Of a stretch of DNA of 46,996 bases, positions 7,801 through 16,576 are shown in pieces. Positions within the stretch are counted from its first letter, which is position 1. Each line of letters starts with the position of its first letter. The notes under the pieces are model-generated. The model did no database searches. It was not told the DNA's origin and saw only the letters and a list, made by a program, of their open reading frames with translations. Source of the stretch: Cellvibrionaceae bacterium. Its GTDB lineage: Bacteria; Pseudomonadota; Gammaproteobacteria; Pseudomonadales; Cellvibrionaceae. The translations under genes were made by a program, and so were the position numbers. The DNA is taken from positions 1-46,996 of the forward strand of contig JAOXRT010000014.1 in assembly GCA_025800365.1 (NCBI GenBank). The letters run 5' to 3'.

Positions 7801-10221
7801 TTAGATATCGGCGAGAATGCGAAAGCCAATCTTATTGCTGCGAGTTTCCATGTTTACGCCTTGGCGGCTGTGACTGCTGATTTTTTCAATCGAATCACCA
7901 TGTGAACCGCCACGTACGGTTCTTTCCGTGCAAGCGGGAATGAGCCGAGGCTCGGCGTTTGCTTTTGCACCTAAATAGTGATCGGTATGGCAGTCGAGAA
8001 CCCATTCGGATACATTACCAGCCGTGTCATAGATACCAAAAGGGTTCGCAGGGTAATAGCCAAGTGGTGATGTCTGGGTGCCGAATAGTTTCGCGAAATC
8101 ACTATTGCAACCCCGTCGACAATTGGCCATGCGCCGACTATTTTGTGGCCACCAATAACTACCCGCATGATTGGCTCTGGCTACATACTCCCATTCGGCC
8201 TCGCTTAACAGGCGGTATTTACGGCCAGTTTTTTTGCTAAGCCATTGGGTGTAATCAACCGCTTCTTGCCAACTAATATTGATAATGGGGCGATTGCCTT
8301 TGCCCCAGCCTTGATCATTCGGAGCGCTTTGTGCCACTTTTGAATCGTCCAGATATATTTGGTAGTCGGCAAAACTGATCTCGTATCGGCTAACGGCAAA
8401 TGATTTATCAATGATGACTTGGCGAATAGGGAGGCTATTGCTGTCAAGCTTGCTACCCATGCTGAAACTACCACTAGGCACGACAACCATTTCAGGGGCA
8501 GAAGAGTACTCGTTTAAGGTATCAGTAAAGGTTTCGCCCGGCTGATATTGCTTGCTTAAGGTAAATCGACGGCTTACCGCTTTATCACTTATTTTTACCC
8601 AACGTTTAAGCGTTTTATAATTCGCTTTACGCAACTCAACCAAATAGCTTCCTGCTACGAGTTCTATGCCGGCATAATACTTGGGCTTTATATTAAGAAT
8701 ACGAATGCGATCTGCAGTTGGGGTGCTTCTAATGGTCAAGGGGTAGCTGGCGGCTTGAGTCTCAGTATTCAGTTCAGAGTTTTGCTCGCTGTTAAGAGGG
8801 GTAGGAGTTGCTTTTCCCTCTTGATCTAAATTGGCCACTGCACTTTGATCACTAACGCTTAGCTCCTCGACTGCTTGGTGCATCTTGGAAACGTTTTCTA
8901 ATGAGCCATTAGGGATAAGGGTAGGCTCTTGGTCTACATTCTGTGCAGCTAATCCCTCAGCCATGTTTTCCTGTTCAGCGCTTGCTAGCTGTGCTTTTGG
9001 TTTTTGTTCATCATTTAAACTCTTGTCTGCTGGCGATTCTTTATCGTTCTCATCCTGATCAATGACTAGTTCGGCTGCGTCATTTAAACTAGATGTTTCT
9101 GCTGAAACCTCTGTGAAAGAATTCTGGTAGGCAAAGAACCCTAGCAGTATGAAGAGCGAGGCGCTTAGTAATATGGCTAAATTGTGTGACTTGCTAGGTG
9201 CGTTATGAGTTTGAGCGTGCTCATCAAATACACCGCTATCCTGATTTGAGTTTATCGCTGTAGTGTAGCGACTTGCTTGCTGTAGCTTTTCCTGTTGACT
9301 ATTTTCACTGCTAAAAAGGGGAGTCAGCTTTTGCCAAGCAACAAACACTAAGGCTTGCAGGCGTTGAAAAAAGCCAAGCTTAAATTCGCCAGAAGCGGCT
9401 AAAGACTTGTAGCTTATCTTTGGTGTTTGCAGACCAGTTTCTAAAAGCTCTATTCGCTCAATAAGGTCTTCGCCTGATTGAATGCGCTCATCTGGGTTTT
9501 TTGCCAATAGTTCATCAATCAAGGGCTGAAACAGTGCATGTTGTGGCGGCAGCTTCGGGATTGGGGCCGTTAGGTGTTTAATGGCAATAGCTACCGCTTC
9601 CTCCGCTTGATAGGGGAGCTTGCCGCAGAGCATCTCAAAAAATACCACCCCAAGGCTATAAAGATCAGATCGTCCGTCACAGGGCTGGCCTTTGGCTTGC
9701 TCGGGGCTCATATAATTAGGGGTGCCTAAAACCGTTCCGGCGTGGGTTACACCAAGGTTTTGTTTAATCGCCTTGGCAACACCAAAGTCACTCAATACAG
9801 CATTGTCATCGGCGCGAAAAAGGATGTTTTCCGGCTTGATATCACGATGGACATAACCGCAATGATGAGCATGGGCAAGTGCTGAGGCCAGCTGCTTTAG
9901 TATTTTTACGGCTTCAAGCCCGCTTAAGCCATTACGCATTTTTTGGCTAAGCGAACCCTTGGCCAAATAATCCATAGCGATGTAATTTAGGCCATGGTGT
10001 TTGCCGATATCGTAAATAGAAATGATGTTGGGGTGAGATAGCTGCCCCACTATGGTGGCTTCTCTTTGAAAGCGTTCGCTAAAATGAGCATCTTGAGCCA
10101 AAGTCGGGCTCATAACTTTAAGCGCTACCTCGCGGCCAATGCTTTGTTGGATGGCGAGGTAAACCGATGACATGCCTCCCTGGCTTATTTTTCGAGTTAT
10201 TTGAAATCCGGGAATTTGCAT
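7801..10221 (-). CDS. Membrane Ser/Thr protein kinase with PEGA and sulfatase-modifying-factor (FGE)-like domains
   Basis: An 806-residue Hanks-type kinase. The kinase domain spans about 5-262 with the Gly loop (ISQGGMSSV), Lys35, catalytic HRD at 125-127 and DFG at 145-147, all intact. A single membrane segment lies at 347-365, an acidic, low-complexity stretch at 370-490, a PEGA-like domain at about 493-555 and an FGE-sulfatase-like domain at 577-806 ('MVVVPSGSFSMGS', 'LLSEAEWEYVARA', 'YDTAGNVSEWV', 'RTVRGGSH', 'GFRI'). With the kinase in the cytoplasm, the last two domains face the periplasm. The FGE-like part lacks the catalytic Cys pair expected after RGGS (here SHGDSIEKISSH), so it is likely a binding module; four other Cys (701, 705, 744, 764) could form disulfides. 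The PP2C gene lies 114 bp upstream in the same orientation. Confidence 0.9.
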   Translation of the reverse strand: MQIPGFQITRKISQGGMSSVYLAIQQSIGREVALKVMSPTLAQDAHFSERFQREATIVGQLSHPNIISIYDIGKHHGLNYIAMDYLAKGSLSQKMRNGLSGLEAVKILKQLASALAHAHHCGYVHRDIKPENILFRADDNAVLSDFGVAKAIKQNLGVTHAGTVLGTPNYMSPEQAKGQPCDGRSDLYSLGVVFFEMLCGKLPYQAEEAVAIAIKHLTAPIPKLPPQHALFQPLIDELLAKNPDERIQSGEDLIERIELLETGLQTPKISYKSLAASGEFKLGFFQRLQALVFVAWQKLTPLFSSENSQQEKLQQASRYTTAINSNQDSGVFDEHAQTHNAPSKSHNLAILLSASLFILLGFFAYQNSFTEVSAETSSLNDAAELVIDQDENDKESPADKSLNDEQKPKAQLASAEQENMAEGLAAQNVDQEPTLIPNGSLENVSKMHQAVEELSVSDQSAVANLDQEGKATPTPLNSEQNSELNTETQAASYPLTIRSTPTADRIRILNIKPKYYAGIELVAGSYLVELRKANYKTLKRWVKISDKAVSRRFTLSKQYQPGETFTDTLNEYSSAPEMVVVPSGSFSMGSKLDSNSLPIRQVIIDKSFAVSRYEISFADYQIYLDDSKVAQSAPNDQGWGKGNRPIINISWQEAVDYTQWLSKKTGRKYRLLSEAEWEYVARANHAGSYWWPQNSRRMANCRRGCNSDFAKLFGTQTSPLGYYPANPFGIYDTAGNVSEWVLDCHTDHYLGAKANAEPRLIPACTERTVRGGSHGDSIEKISSHSRQGVNMETRSNKIGFRILADI

Positions 10222-10335
10222 GTTGCGCTCAAGGATTTGTTAGTTGTGTCTTATGTTGTTCTTGTCTTATTTTTTGCGTACTAAGGGTATTCGAACTTTT
10301 CCAGTGTGGTTTGCTTGCACTGCAATTACGCTGAT

Positions 10336-11208
10336 TTACCAAAACCATAAGCTGCCTATCAATAAGAGAAAAACGAAAAGTAGAGCCAGGGCCGTAATTG
10401 GGCTTATGGTTTTTTCGTTATCACTCTCGAAATCTATGCTGTTCGCTATTTCACTCTGGTTAGGGCGGCGATCTCGGTCAGCGGTAAGCGATGGTTTTGC
10501 TGTAGGGTGATCGCAGCTAATAGCAATCATGCTGATATTATCTTTTCCGCCAGCATCCAGCGCTGCCTTCTCTAAGTCTAGCAGTTGCTGTTGCAAGCCG
10601 TTTCCTTGACTTAACACGGCACTGATTTCCTTGTCGCTTAGCTCGTCATTCAAGCCATCGCTGCACAGCAGAACGATATCGCCAGGCAGCCAAAAACTGC
10701 TTAGCGACTCGACTTCGATGGCATCATACTCAATAGCGCCTAGACACTGGGTAATGACATTTTTCTCGGGGTGTTCGCGTGCTTGTTCTACGGTAATTTG
10801 GCCGGCGTCGATTAGAGATTGCACGTAAGAGTGATCTCGGCTGAGCTGTTCAAGCTTATTGTCGCGCCAGCGATAGGCTCGGCTATCTCCAACCCAGCTA
10901 ATCTGAAACTGTTCTTTATTGAGTTGTTGCAAGCTTATGAGTGTCGAGCCCATGCCGTTTTGCTGGCCTTGGGATTGCTCAAGAATCATATAGTGGGCAA
11001 GCTCGAAGGCCGCTTTGGGTGTTTTGCCTTCGCGCAGCGACTGGCTCACAATCTGACAGGCTAGCTGTGCAGCGACTTCTCCGGCTTCATGGCCACCCAT
11101 TCCATCAGCCAACAACCACAGGCCTTGTTCACCCATGCACAATAAATAGTCTTCATTGTTATGTCTTACGCATCCTGCGTGGCTACGTGAAGTCCAGCTT
11201 AACTGCAT
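10336..11208 (-). CDS. Tail-anchored PP2C-family Ser/Thr phosphatase
   Basis: A 290-residue metal-dependent phosphatase. Motifs seen: 'RSHAGCVRHNNEDYLL' (Arg and Asp/Glu metal site), 'LLADGMGGHEAGEVAA' with Asp35, 'MGSTLISL', 'WVGDSRAY', 'LCSDGLNDELSD' with Asp184, and 'GGKDNISMIAI' with Asp223, so the two-metal site is complete. A basic linker is followed by a C-terminal membrane anchor (about 270-289), leaving the enzyme on the cytoplasmic face. It presumably removes phosphate from the neighbouring kinase and its targets. It precedes the kinase in the same orientation and diverges from the FHA gene. The kinase/PP2C/FHA set is known from type VI secretion loci, but no secretion gene is present here. 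Confidence 0.92.
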   Translation of the reverse strand: MQLSWTSRSHAGCVRHNNEDYLLCMGEQGLWLLADGMGGHEAGEVAAQLACQIVSQSLREGKTPKAAFELAHYMILEQSQGQQNGMGSTLISLQQLNKEQFQISWVGDSRAYRWRDNKLEQLSRDHSYVQSLIDAGQITVEQAREHPEKNVITQCLGAIEYDAIEVESLSSFWLPGDIVLLCSDGLNDELSDKEISAVLSQGNGLQQQLLDLEKAALDAGGKDNISMIAISCDHPTAKPSLTADRDRRPNQSEIANSIDFESDNEKTISPITALALLFVFLLLIGSLWFW

Positions 11209-11756
11209 GTAATGGCCTTAGCTTTCGCACTGATTTTAAGATTGCTAATGCCTAAGCCGGCTTTTATCTGTCTTTCTCTCATAGCTCGCTTATTGCTTTT
11301 TAGGCACACAGTCGTGCACTTGGGTAAATCTCTCAGCATTAAATCAATGTAAAAGCTGCTCTGTAGTCGAATGTAATCTCTTTCTGATTTACATTATTGC
11401 GCTAGTTTGGCAGCTCAATCTACATAGCTTCATTTGTCCCAGTGATTCTAGGCTTGCTGGCCAATTTGTTACTTCAGAAATTGTTACTGATGACATAGTT
11501 ACTTTTGGTTATGGTTATCGCTGCCGAGCGCTATTAACTTAGCCTTATGCCATTAGGGTATTAATACATTAATATTAAAAATGCAAAGCTCATAGGCTAG
11601 AATGCAGGACATGTCTCATTATTTAAAGGCATTTCTCGTAAAATTAGCTAAGTAACTGTTTTACGTCCTATTTGCAATTGGGATTTTAGTCTACATTCTA
11701 TAGAGGAGGCCTAAGGGTGGCCCTTCTTAGCTGGAAACTAACACAGAGAAGAACGA
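11209..11756. other. 548-bp divergent intergenic region (PP2C / FHA)
   Basis: No credible coding frame. It must contain the promoters of the PP2C-kinase pair (minus) and of the FHA gene (plus). The part at 11540-11600 is strongly A/T-rich. A short imperfect hairpin (CTAAGGG/CCCTTcTTAG, 11711-11730) sits 27 bases before the FHA start and could shape the leader. No convincing consensus -35/-10 pair was found. Confidence 0.45.
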
Positions 11757-12659
11757 ATGTTAAAATTGCGTCTACGCAACCAATCTCAAAGCTCAGGTTT
11801 ACACGAAGTATGGCTGGTCGAGCCTCGTCTGGTGATCGGTACGGCCAGAGAATGTCAGCTGGTACTGCGTGATGATGGTCTTAAGAAGCAACATGCCGTT
11901 GTTGATATCACCGGCGAATCCCTGCGTTTGCGTGCTTTAGGGCCGCTCATTGAAATTAATGGCCGCCCCATTAATGAGGGTGAGGTCTGTGAGCTTAATA
12001 CCGGTGATAAGCTGTCAATTGCCTCAGTGGTCATGGATGTGGTCGATCCTAAGCTGGAGCGACGTGAGCAAAACCCTGCCGCTGCCGTTGTGGCGCAGCA
12101 GAGCAGTAGCAAACAAGAGTGGGCACTAAAAGCAAACCATTCTGCACTGTCTGATCGTGTCTATAAGCTGGGTGAACAGACTGTCGTGGGTCGCTCCAGT
12201 GAGTGCGATATAGTTCTGGCGGCGGCTCACCTTTCCCGTCAGCACGCCCGCTTGTTTATCGATCAGGGTGCGCTATATGTTCGTGATCTTGGCTCTTCCA
12301 ATGGTACCTTTCTAAATGGCGTTCGAGTTGAGGAAGCTCGCGTGCGACGCGGTGACGAGCTGGCTTTTGATAGCTTGAGCTTTGGTGTTCTTGGACCAGC
12401 TGAAACCGTTGATAAGACTTTGTTGCGTGCGCCAGTGAACCCTACCATAGCAAGACCTGTGCGTGCCAAGCCCGCTGAGCAGGCTAATGCGGCTACGGTA
12501 CCTGATTTGCAAAAGGGGCGCCCTCAGCTGCATAGCGGACCAGCGCAAACTGAAAACGAGGAGGAGAAACAGAGCAGTTCAAGTTTGACCTTCCTGGCGA
12601 TTGCAGCAGTATTGGTAACCGCAGTGTTGGTGCTGGCTAAGTTTACGGAGTTTATCTAA
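11757..12659 (+). CDS. Double-FHA, tail-anchored phosphopeptide-binding protein
   Basis: A 300-residue protein with two forkhead-associated domains. FHA2 (about 121-213) is canonical: GRSSECDIVL with Arg146, SRQHARL with Ser160 and His163, and SSNGTFLNG with Asn182, the residues that bind phosphothreonine. FHA1 (about 5-96) keeps the fold but has Gly-Thr at 28-29 instead of Gly-Arg and KKQH instead of SRxH, so it probably cannot bind phosphate in the usual way. A linker rich in Pro/Ala leads to a C-terminal membrane segment (about 277-296). All three members of the locus are therefore at the inner membrane, and FHA2 is the likely reader of the kinase's phosphorylation. Start ATG follows AGAGAAG. 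Confidence 0.9.
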   Translation: MLKLRLRNQSQSSGLHEVWLVEPRLVIGTARECQLVLRDDGLKKQHAVVDITGESLRLRALGPLIEINGRPINEGEVCELNTGDKLSIASVVMDVVDPKLERREQNPAAAVVAQQSSSKQEWALKANHSALSDRVYKLGEQTVVGRSSECDIVLAAAHLSRQHARLFIDQGALYVRDLGSSNGTFLNGVRVEEARVRRGDELAFDSLSFGVLGPAETVDKTLLRAPVNPTIARPVRAKPAEQANAATVPDLQKGRPQLHSGPAQTENEEEKQSSSSLTFLAIAAVLVTAVLVLAKFTEFI

Positions 12660-12689
12660 TAGGTCTTTCTTCATGCCGACCTAAGGGCT

Positions 12690-12715
12690 AAGGCGGGAAG
12701 GTGAGAACCCGCCTT
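12690..12715 (+). terminator. Hairpin terminator after the FHA gene
   Basis: AAGGCGGG and CCCGCCTT form an 8-bp stem around a 10-base loop, 31 bases after the FHA stop. Only a short T-run follows, so termination may be partial. It separates the FHA gene from the next gene, which has its own promoter-like element. Confidence 0.6.
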
Positions 12716-12750
12716 TCGACTCCTTTGTTATTGCCGTTTGTCCTCTAATT

Positions 12751-12777
12751 TATAGTTTTTGACTTTCAGGCCGTAAA
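12751..12777 (+). promoter_or_regulatory. FliA (sigma28)-like flagellar promoter
   Basis: TATAGTTT (12751-12758), exactly 11 bases, then GCCGTAAA (12770-12777). The enterobacterial FliA consensus is TAAAGTTT-N11-GCCGATAA: this is 7/8 plus 6/8 with exact spacing. It lies 33 bases upstream of the DUF5610-like gene's ATG and suggests expression with late flagellar genes. Confidence 0.6.
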
Positions 12778-12800
12778 AGAGATTAAAGCTCAATCTCTTT
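12776..12800. repeat. 9-bp hairpin in the 5' leader
   Basis: AAAGAGATT and AATCTCTTT pair perfectly around seven bases, directly at the expected transcript start and 10 bases before the ATG at 12811. It would occlude an in-frame TTG at 12799, which supports the ATG as start, and may stabilise the 5' end or tune translation. Confidence 0.5.
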
Positions 12801-12810
12801 GGCGGCCATC

Positions 12811-14142
12811 ATGATTGCTCAATACCTTCACACTCAGTCTTCATTTTCGCAGCAGTCCTATTCCTATTTTGAGGCATCTTCAAATGCCGCGTATGGGAAC
12901 GATGCCGCTAAGCAAGCAGCGTTACTCGGTAATTCTGAGTCTGGCGTAACACAGCTCAGTGCCAGCGTATCTGAGCAAAGCTCCTCTGTCGTCCAATTGA
13001 AAATCCAAAGCTTCAGTGAAGAGCAGAGCTTCGCCCTGTTTGAGCGTCGATTAGCGGTAAGCCAAGAGGCTTCTTTTAAATCATCCCAAGGCCCAAGCAG
13101 CGCGGGTCTTGAAAAAGCAGCTAAGGCCAATTCGGCTGAAGCGGTAGCAGACAGCATTCTTGGCTTTATTTCCGCTCGCCTGGAAGCAGATAAAGCTAAT
13201 GGAGCTAGCGAAGAGCAGTTACAGTCTCGTCTTGAGGCTGGGCTGAAAGGCTTCGAGCGAGGCTTTGGCGAAGCCAAGGAAATGCTAGAGGAGCTAGACC
13301 TGCTTGGCCCAAAGGTCGACAAGGATATATCGAGTACGCGCAACTTAGTTCATCAAGGGATTGATCAGCTGGCCAGTGAATATGGCTTAGAGTCGCCGCT
13401 CGCTACTGATGAAAAACTGACTCCTGCTAATGAGCCAGATATCGACCGTGGGCAAGGGACGATAGAGGCTCGTTTGCCGCAGGTAGTGGAGCAGCCACTG
13501 GCGAAACCCAGCAAGGTAAGTAGCCCAAGCGGTAATTACCAGGCCTATCAGCTCGACTATAGCCGCGAGCGTAGCTTTCAGATGGAAGTGCAAACCCGAG
13601 ACGGCGATACCATTTCGATTGATGCAGCGAGCTTGATTCGCTATCAAGAAAGTCAGCAAAGCGGTCAAGGCGGGGGCACTGAGTTTAGCAGCTTGTCCTT
13701 CAGTGCCAGCGAAGAATATGCGGCCGCAATCGAGATAAGTGGTGATATTGATGAGGGTGAATGGCAAGCATTTACCGAGTTGTTTGATCAAGTGCTAGAG
13801 CTGGCAGACAATTTTTATAATGGTGATGTGGCCACTGCGTTTGAGCAAGCAATAAACTTAGGTTACAACGGCGAAGAAATTGCGCAGTTTAGTTTAAACT
13901 TGCAACAGACCACATCCGTACAGCAAGCGGCAGTCTATCAAGCGATAGAACCTTCACCCTGGCAAAGCAAGGCTAACCCCATCGCTGATCTACAAAATTA
14001 TGCCGAGCAGCTATTAGCCAATACTGAAAAGCTGGCTCAGCAGGGTTTGGATTTAGCGCTTCTACCTGAGTTGCTGCAATCAACCCAGTCCAATGCTAAT
14101 GATCAACAAAAAGCCTTTTTGGATAGTTTACTGGCTAGTTAA
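12811..14142 (+). CDS. DUF5610-like protein, possibly flagellum-associated
   Basis: A 443-residue soluble, acidic, Ala/Gln/Ser-rich protein without signal peptide. The region 'ADSILGFISARLEADKANGA' through 'SRLEAGLKGFERGFGEA' (about residues 112-158) resembles the DUF5610 domain found in marine gammaproteobacteria. The N-terminus is Ser/Gln-rich and low-complexity, the middle is likely disordered, and the C-terminal third is predicted helical. The ATG start is chosen over an in-frame TTG four codons upstream that falls in a hairpin stem. The FliA-like promoter in front is the only functional clue, pointing to motility or late flagellar expression; the biochemical role is unknown. Confidence 0.75.
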   Translation: MIAQYLHTQSSFSQQSYSYFEASSNAAYGNDAAKQAALLGNSESGVTQLSASVSEQSSSVVQLKIQSFSEEQSFALFERRLAVSQEASFKSSQGPSSAGLEKAAKANSAEAVADSILGFISARLEADKANGASEEQLQSRLEAGLKGFERGFGEAKEMLEELDLLGPKVDKDISSTRNLVHQGIDQLASEYGLESPLATDEKLTPANEPDIDRGQGTIEARLPQVVEQPLAKPSKVSSPSGNYQAYQLDYSRERSFQMEVQTRDGDTISIDAASLIRYQESQQSGQGGGTEFSSLSFSASEEYAAAIEISGDIDEGEWQAFTELFDQVLELADNFYNGDVATAFEQAINLGYNGEEIAQFSLNLQQTTSVQQAAVYQAIEPSPWQSKANPIADLQNYAEQLLANTEKLAQQGLDLALLPELLQSTQSNANDQQKAFLDSLLAS

Positions 14143-14243
14143 ATTAGAGATGCTCGCTGATAGTTTTGCCCGTCGTCATTTTTAATGTTGTTCTGGGTAG
14201 GGCTAAGCCTTTAAAATGCCGTGCTTTTAGCAGGGCATTCTCC

Positions 14244-14489
14244 ATGAGTCGCACCGTTATACTTTACACAACCGCTGGCTGCCATTTATGTGAGCAGGCC
14301 AAGTCTTTATTTTGGCCTTGTGCAGAGCAGTTACAACTTCGTTTACAAGAAGTGGATATTGCCGAAAGCGAAGATTTGGTTGAGCGCTACGGTGTTAAAA
14401 TTCCTGTAATTGCAACTCAGCAAGGTGCTGAAATAGCTTGGCCCTTTGATCAGCCGCAGCTACTGTCTTTTTTGAAGAGCAACGAATGA
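14244..14489 (+). CDS. Glutaredoxin-like thiol protein (DUF836 type)
   Basis: An 81-residue thioredoxin-fold protein: beta strand 'VILYTTAGCHLCEQAKSLF' with a CxxC redox motif near the N-terminus, 'LQEVDIAESEDLVERYGVKIPVI' with the cis-Pro loop, and a C-terminal helix. This is the layout of the short glutaredoxin-like DUF836 family. The ATG is preceded by AGGG; in-frame upstream codons that would extend it by 26 residues do not resemble the family. Its substrate is unknown. It converges on slt. Confidence 0.85.
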   Translation: MSRTVILYTTAGCHLCEQAKSLFWPCAEQLQLRLQEVDIAESEDLVERYGVKIPVIATQQGAEIAWPFDQPQLLSFLKSNE

Positions 14490-14557
14490 GGGGATAAAGC
14501 CTAGGCTTTTAATAAAGTGCTTAAGCTTAGGTTTTAAGCATAAACTAGCGCTAGATT

Positions 14558-16576
14558 TTAATTAATTATCTTTTCATTGTGGTGAATTAAGCGCCCTTTA
14601 TCACCCATTCGATAGGCATAAATCACAGAATAGGACAGTACATTTTGCACGTAGCCGCGTGTTTCTCGGTAGGGAATTGTTTCGATCCAGCTGTCCAGTT
14701 CTAGATTCGGTGAGGCTTTTTTCAACCAGCGATCAACTCTGTGGGGGCCGGCGTTATATGCCGCAGCAGCGATTGCGCGGTTACCATTGAAGCGCTGTAA
14801 CAGTTGATTTAAGTAGCTGCTGCCGAGTCGAATATTAGAACTTGGCTTGTAGAGATCTTTACGGCGATATTTTACGCCAATTTTTCGTGCGGTTTGTTTT
14901 GCGGTAGCTGGCATTAGCTGCATTAAGCCCATTGCGCCGGCTGGCGAGCGTGCGTCGGCGGCAAAGGCACTCTCTTGCCGTGCTATGGCGTACAGCAGTG
15001 TTTGTTTAATCTTCGTAGCTTCAGCGGCTTTTTTTAATTCGTCTTGATAAGCCAATGGGAAGCGTAAGTTTAAATCGTCCCAATATTTTAAATGAGCCAT
15101 GCCTTGGATGGTTTTGATGTGCCACTGCCATTCATGGGTTAAGGCGGCGAGCGCCTTTAGTTGTTTTTCTTCCAGGGTTTGCGCTAGATAAAACCATTCA
15201 CGATTCGCATTGAGTGTATCGCCAAGTCGAAAGTACTCATGTGCTCTCTGCAAAGCCTTGGTGTTCAATAATTCTTGCTTTTGAGCGGCGTCAACGTTCA
15301 AAGGTACGTCTTGCAATTGATACTCTTGCTGCACATGATCCGCCGATAAAAAGCCGTAAAAGCTACGCTCTTTAGCCAATTTTCGATAGATAGCGTCAGC
15401 ACGCAGCCCGGGTGTCGGTTGCGGATTATTTTTCTCTAGACTTCTTGCTAACCAGTATTGCCAACGCTCAGACTGTTTGGCAGGCTCGGGTAATCGATCC
15501 AGCCAGTAGCGCACCATCTGCCAATCTTGGATCGCTAGTGATTCCCGGATCAGCGATTCCATGAGTCGCGTATTATCAATAACCTTGTATTGGGCTAGTA
15601 ACTGCTTGGCTTCATCCTTGTGGCCATTTTGATAGAGTTTTCTGGCCAAGATATAAAGTGTTTCTTGGCGCTGTTCTTCTTCAAACAAATTTTTGCTGTC
15701 ATAGCGCAGCCATATGCTATAAGCGGCTTTGGCATCCTTGTAGGCGTAGCGCCTAAAACCATGCAGGACTACTTGATTCAGCTTGCTTTGCAGTTTGGCT
15801 TGGCGGGTGCTGAATTTGCTCATGTTTTTTAGGCGAGCAGGGTAGTGGTGGACTTCTTGATACAAAGCGGCGAGCGTCTTGAGCTCTGGCGACAATTGCT
15901 TACTGATGTATTTAGCAAGCGATAGCTTTTTCGTTTGCATGGATTTATGCAGTCTTTGCCAAGCCAGTTCATGACTGATGCCACCAGCCTTTTTCCAGGC
16001 GTTGAACGCTGGATCACAGTGTTTGCTCTGTGAGTAAGCCACATTCCACAGCTCTTCGATCTCTTGTTTAGGCAGCTCTTTACCGAGGCGCGCATGTGCG
16101 CTTACCCACTTACAGCGCATGCGCTCAGATTTGATCTTAGTACTGTCGAAATCTCGTAGAAAACTGCGCCAGTGGCCTTTGCGAGCAAGAGTCTTTAGCC
16201 ACAGGTATTGCATTCTTTGGCCCAAGGGGCTGCCGTCTTGCTGCTGTAAAAAATCTTGTACTTCTTGGCGAGGCAAGCTGTGAATACGGCGGGCAATGTC
16301 ACGATATTGAAGGTCCGGATAGAGCGGATACAGCACCAACATGGCCTTTAGGCGCTTAAAGCCTTTGATATCGCCCTTATTTAGGGCTTTCAGGGCTTGT
16401 TGGTAGACTTTGCGCTGCGGCTCCATTTCATCGAGACCAAGCGGCTTGCTGGGCGTCTTGGCCTCAGCCATCACAGCCCAGAGGATCATCAAGCAGGTGA
16501 TAGCAGCCTTGAGAGCTAGCCCAGTGCTAGCGCAGCTTGATGAAAATACCCATGAGTGCTGAGGCGATTTGGTCAC
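14558..16576 (-). CDS. slt: Soluble lytic murein transglycosylase Slt
   Basis: A 672-residue periplasmic enzyme that cleaves the MurNAc-GlcNAc bond of peptidoglycan with formation of 1,6-anhydromuramic acid. The N-terminus has a hydrophobic export segment ending at about AEA-KTPS. A long helical superhelix (about 45-470) with the linker domain precedes the catalytic SLT domain, where 'LYAIARQESAFAADARS' carries the catalytic Glu535, followed by 'PAGAMGLMQLMPATA' and 'AIAAAAYNAGPHRVDRWL'. Length and domain order match E. coli Slt70 family members. It diverges from uup over 340 bp, the pairing seen in Pseudomonas. Confidence 0.92.
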   Translation of the reverse strand: MTKSPQHSWVFSSSCASTGLALKAAITCLMILWAVMAEAKTPSKPLGLDEMEPQRKVYQQALKALNKGDIKGFKRLKAMLVLYPLYPDLQYRDIARRIHSLPRQEVQDFLQQQDGSPLGQRMQYLWLKTLARKGHWRSFLRDFDSTKIKSERMRCKWVSAHARLGKELPKQEIEELWNVAYSQSKHCDPAFNAWKKAGGISHELAWQRLHKSMQTKKLSLAKYISKQLSPELKTLAALYQEVHHYPARLKNMSKFSTRQAKLQSKLNQVVLHGFRRYAYKDAKAAYSIWLRYDSKNLFEEEQRQETLYILARKLYQNGHKDEAKQLLAQYKVIDNTRLMESLIRESLAIQDWQMVRYWLDRLPEPAKQSERWQYWLARSLEKNNPQPTPGLRADAIYRKLAKERSFYGFLSADHVQQEYQLQDVPLNVDAAQKQELLNTKALQRAHEYFRLGDTLNANREWFYLAQTLEEKQLKALAALTHEWQWHIKTIQGMAHLKYWDDLNLRFPLAYQDELKKAAEATKIKQTLLYAIARQESAFAADARSPAGAMGLMQLMPATAKQTARKIGVKYRRKDLYKPSSNIRLGSSYLNQLLQRFNGNRAIAAAAYNAGPHRVDRWLKKASPNLELDSWIETIPYRETRGYVQNVLSYSVIYAYRMGDKGRLIHHNEKIIN

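Noticed and set aside
12799-12810. TTG start for the DUF5610-like gene
   Set aside because: It lies inside a hairpin stem, lacks a ribosome site and is only four codons before an ATG.
10222-14142. Type VI secretion cluster
   Set aside because: Kinase, PP2C and FHA genes suggested it, but no TssB/C, Hcp, VgrG, ClpV or TssJ-M gene is present.
14166-14243. 26-residue N-terminal extension of the glutaredoxin-like protein
   Set aside because: It would begin with TTG and does not resemble the family; the ATG at 14244 gives the usual length.
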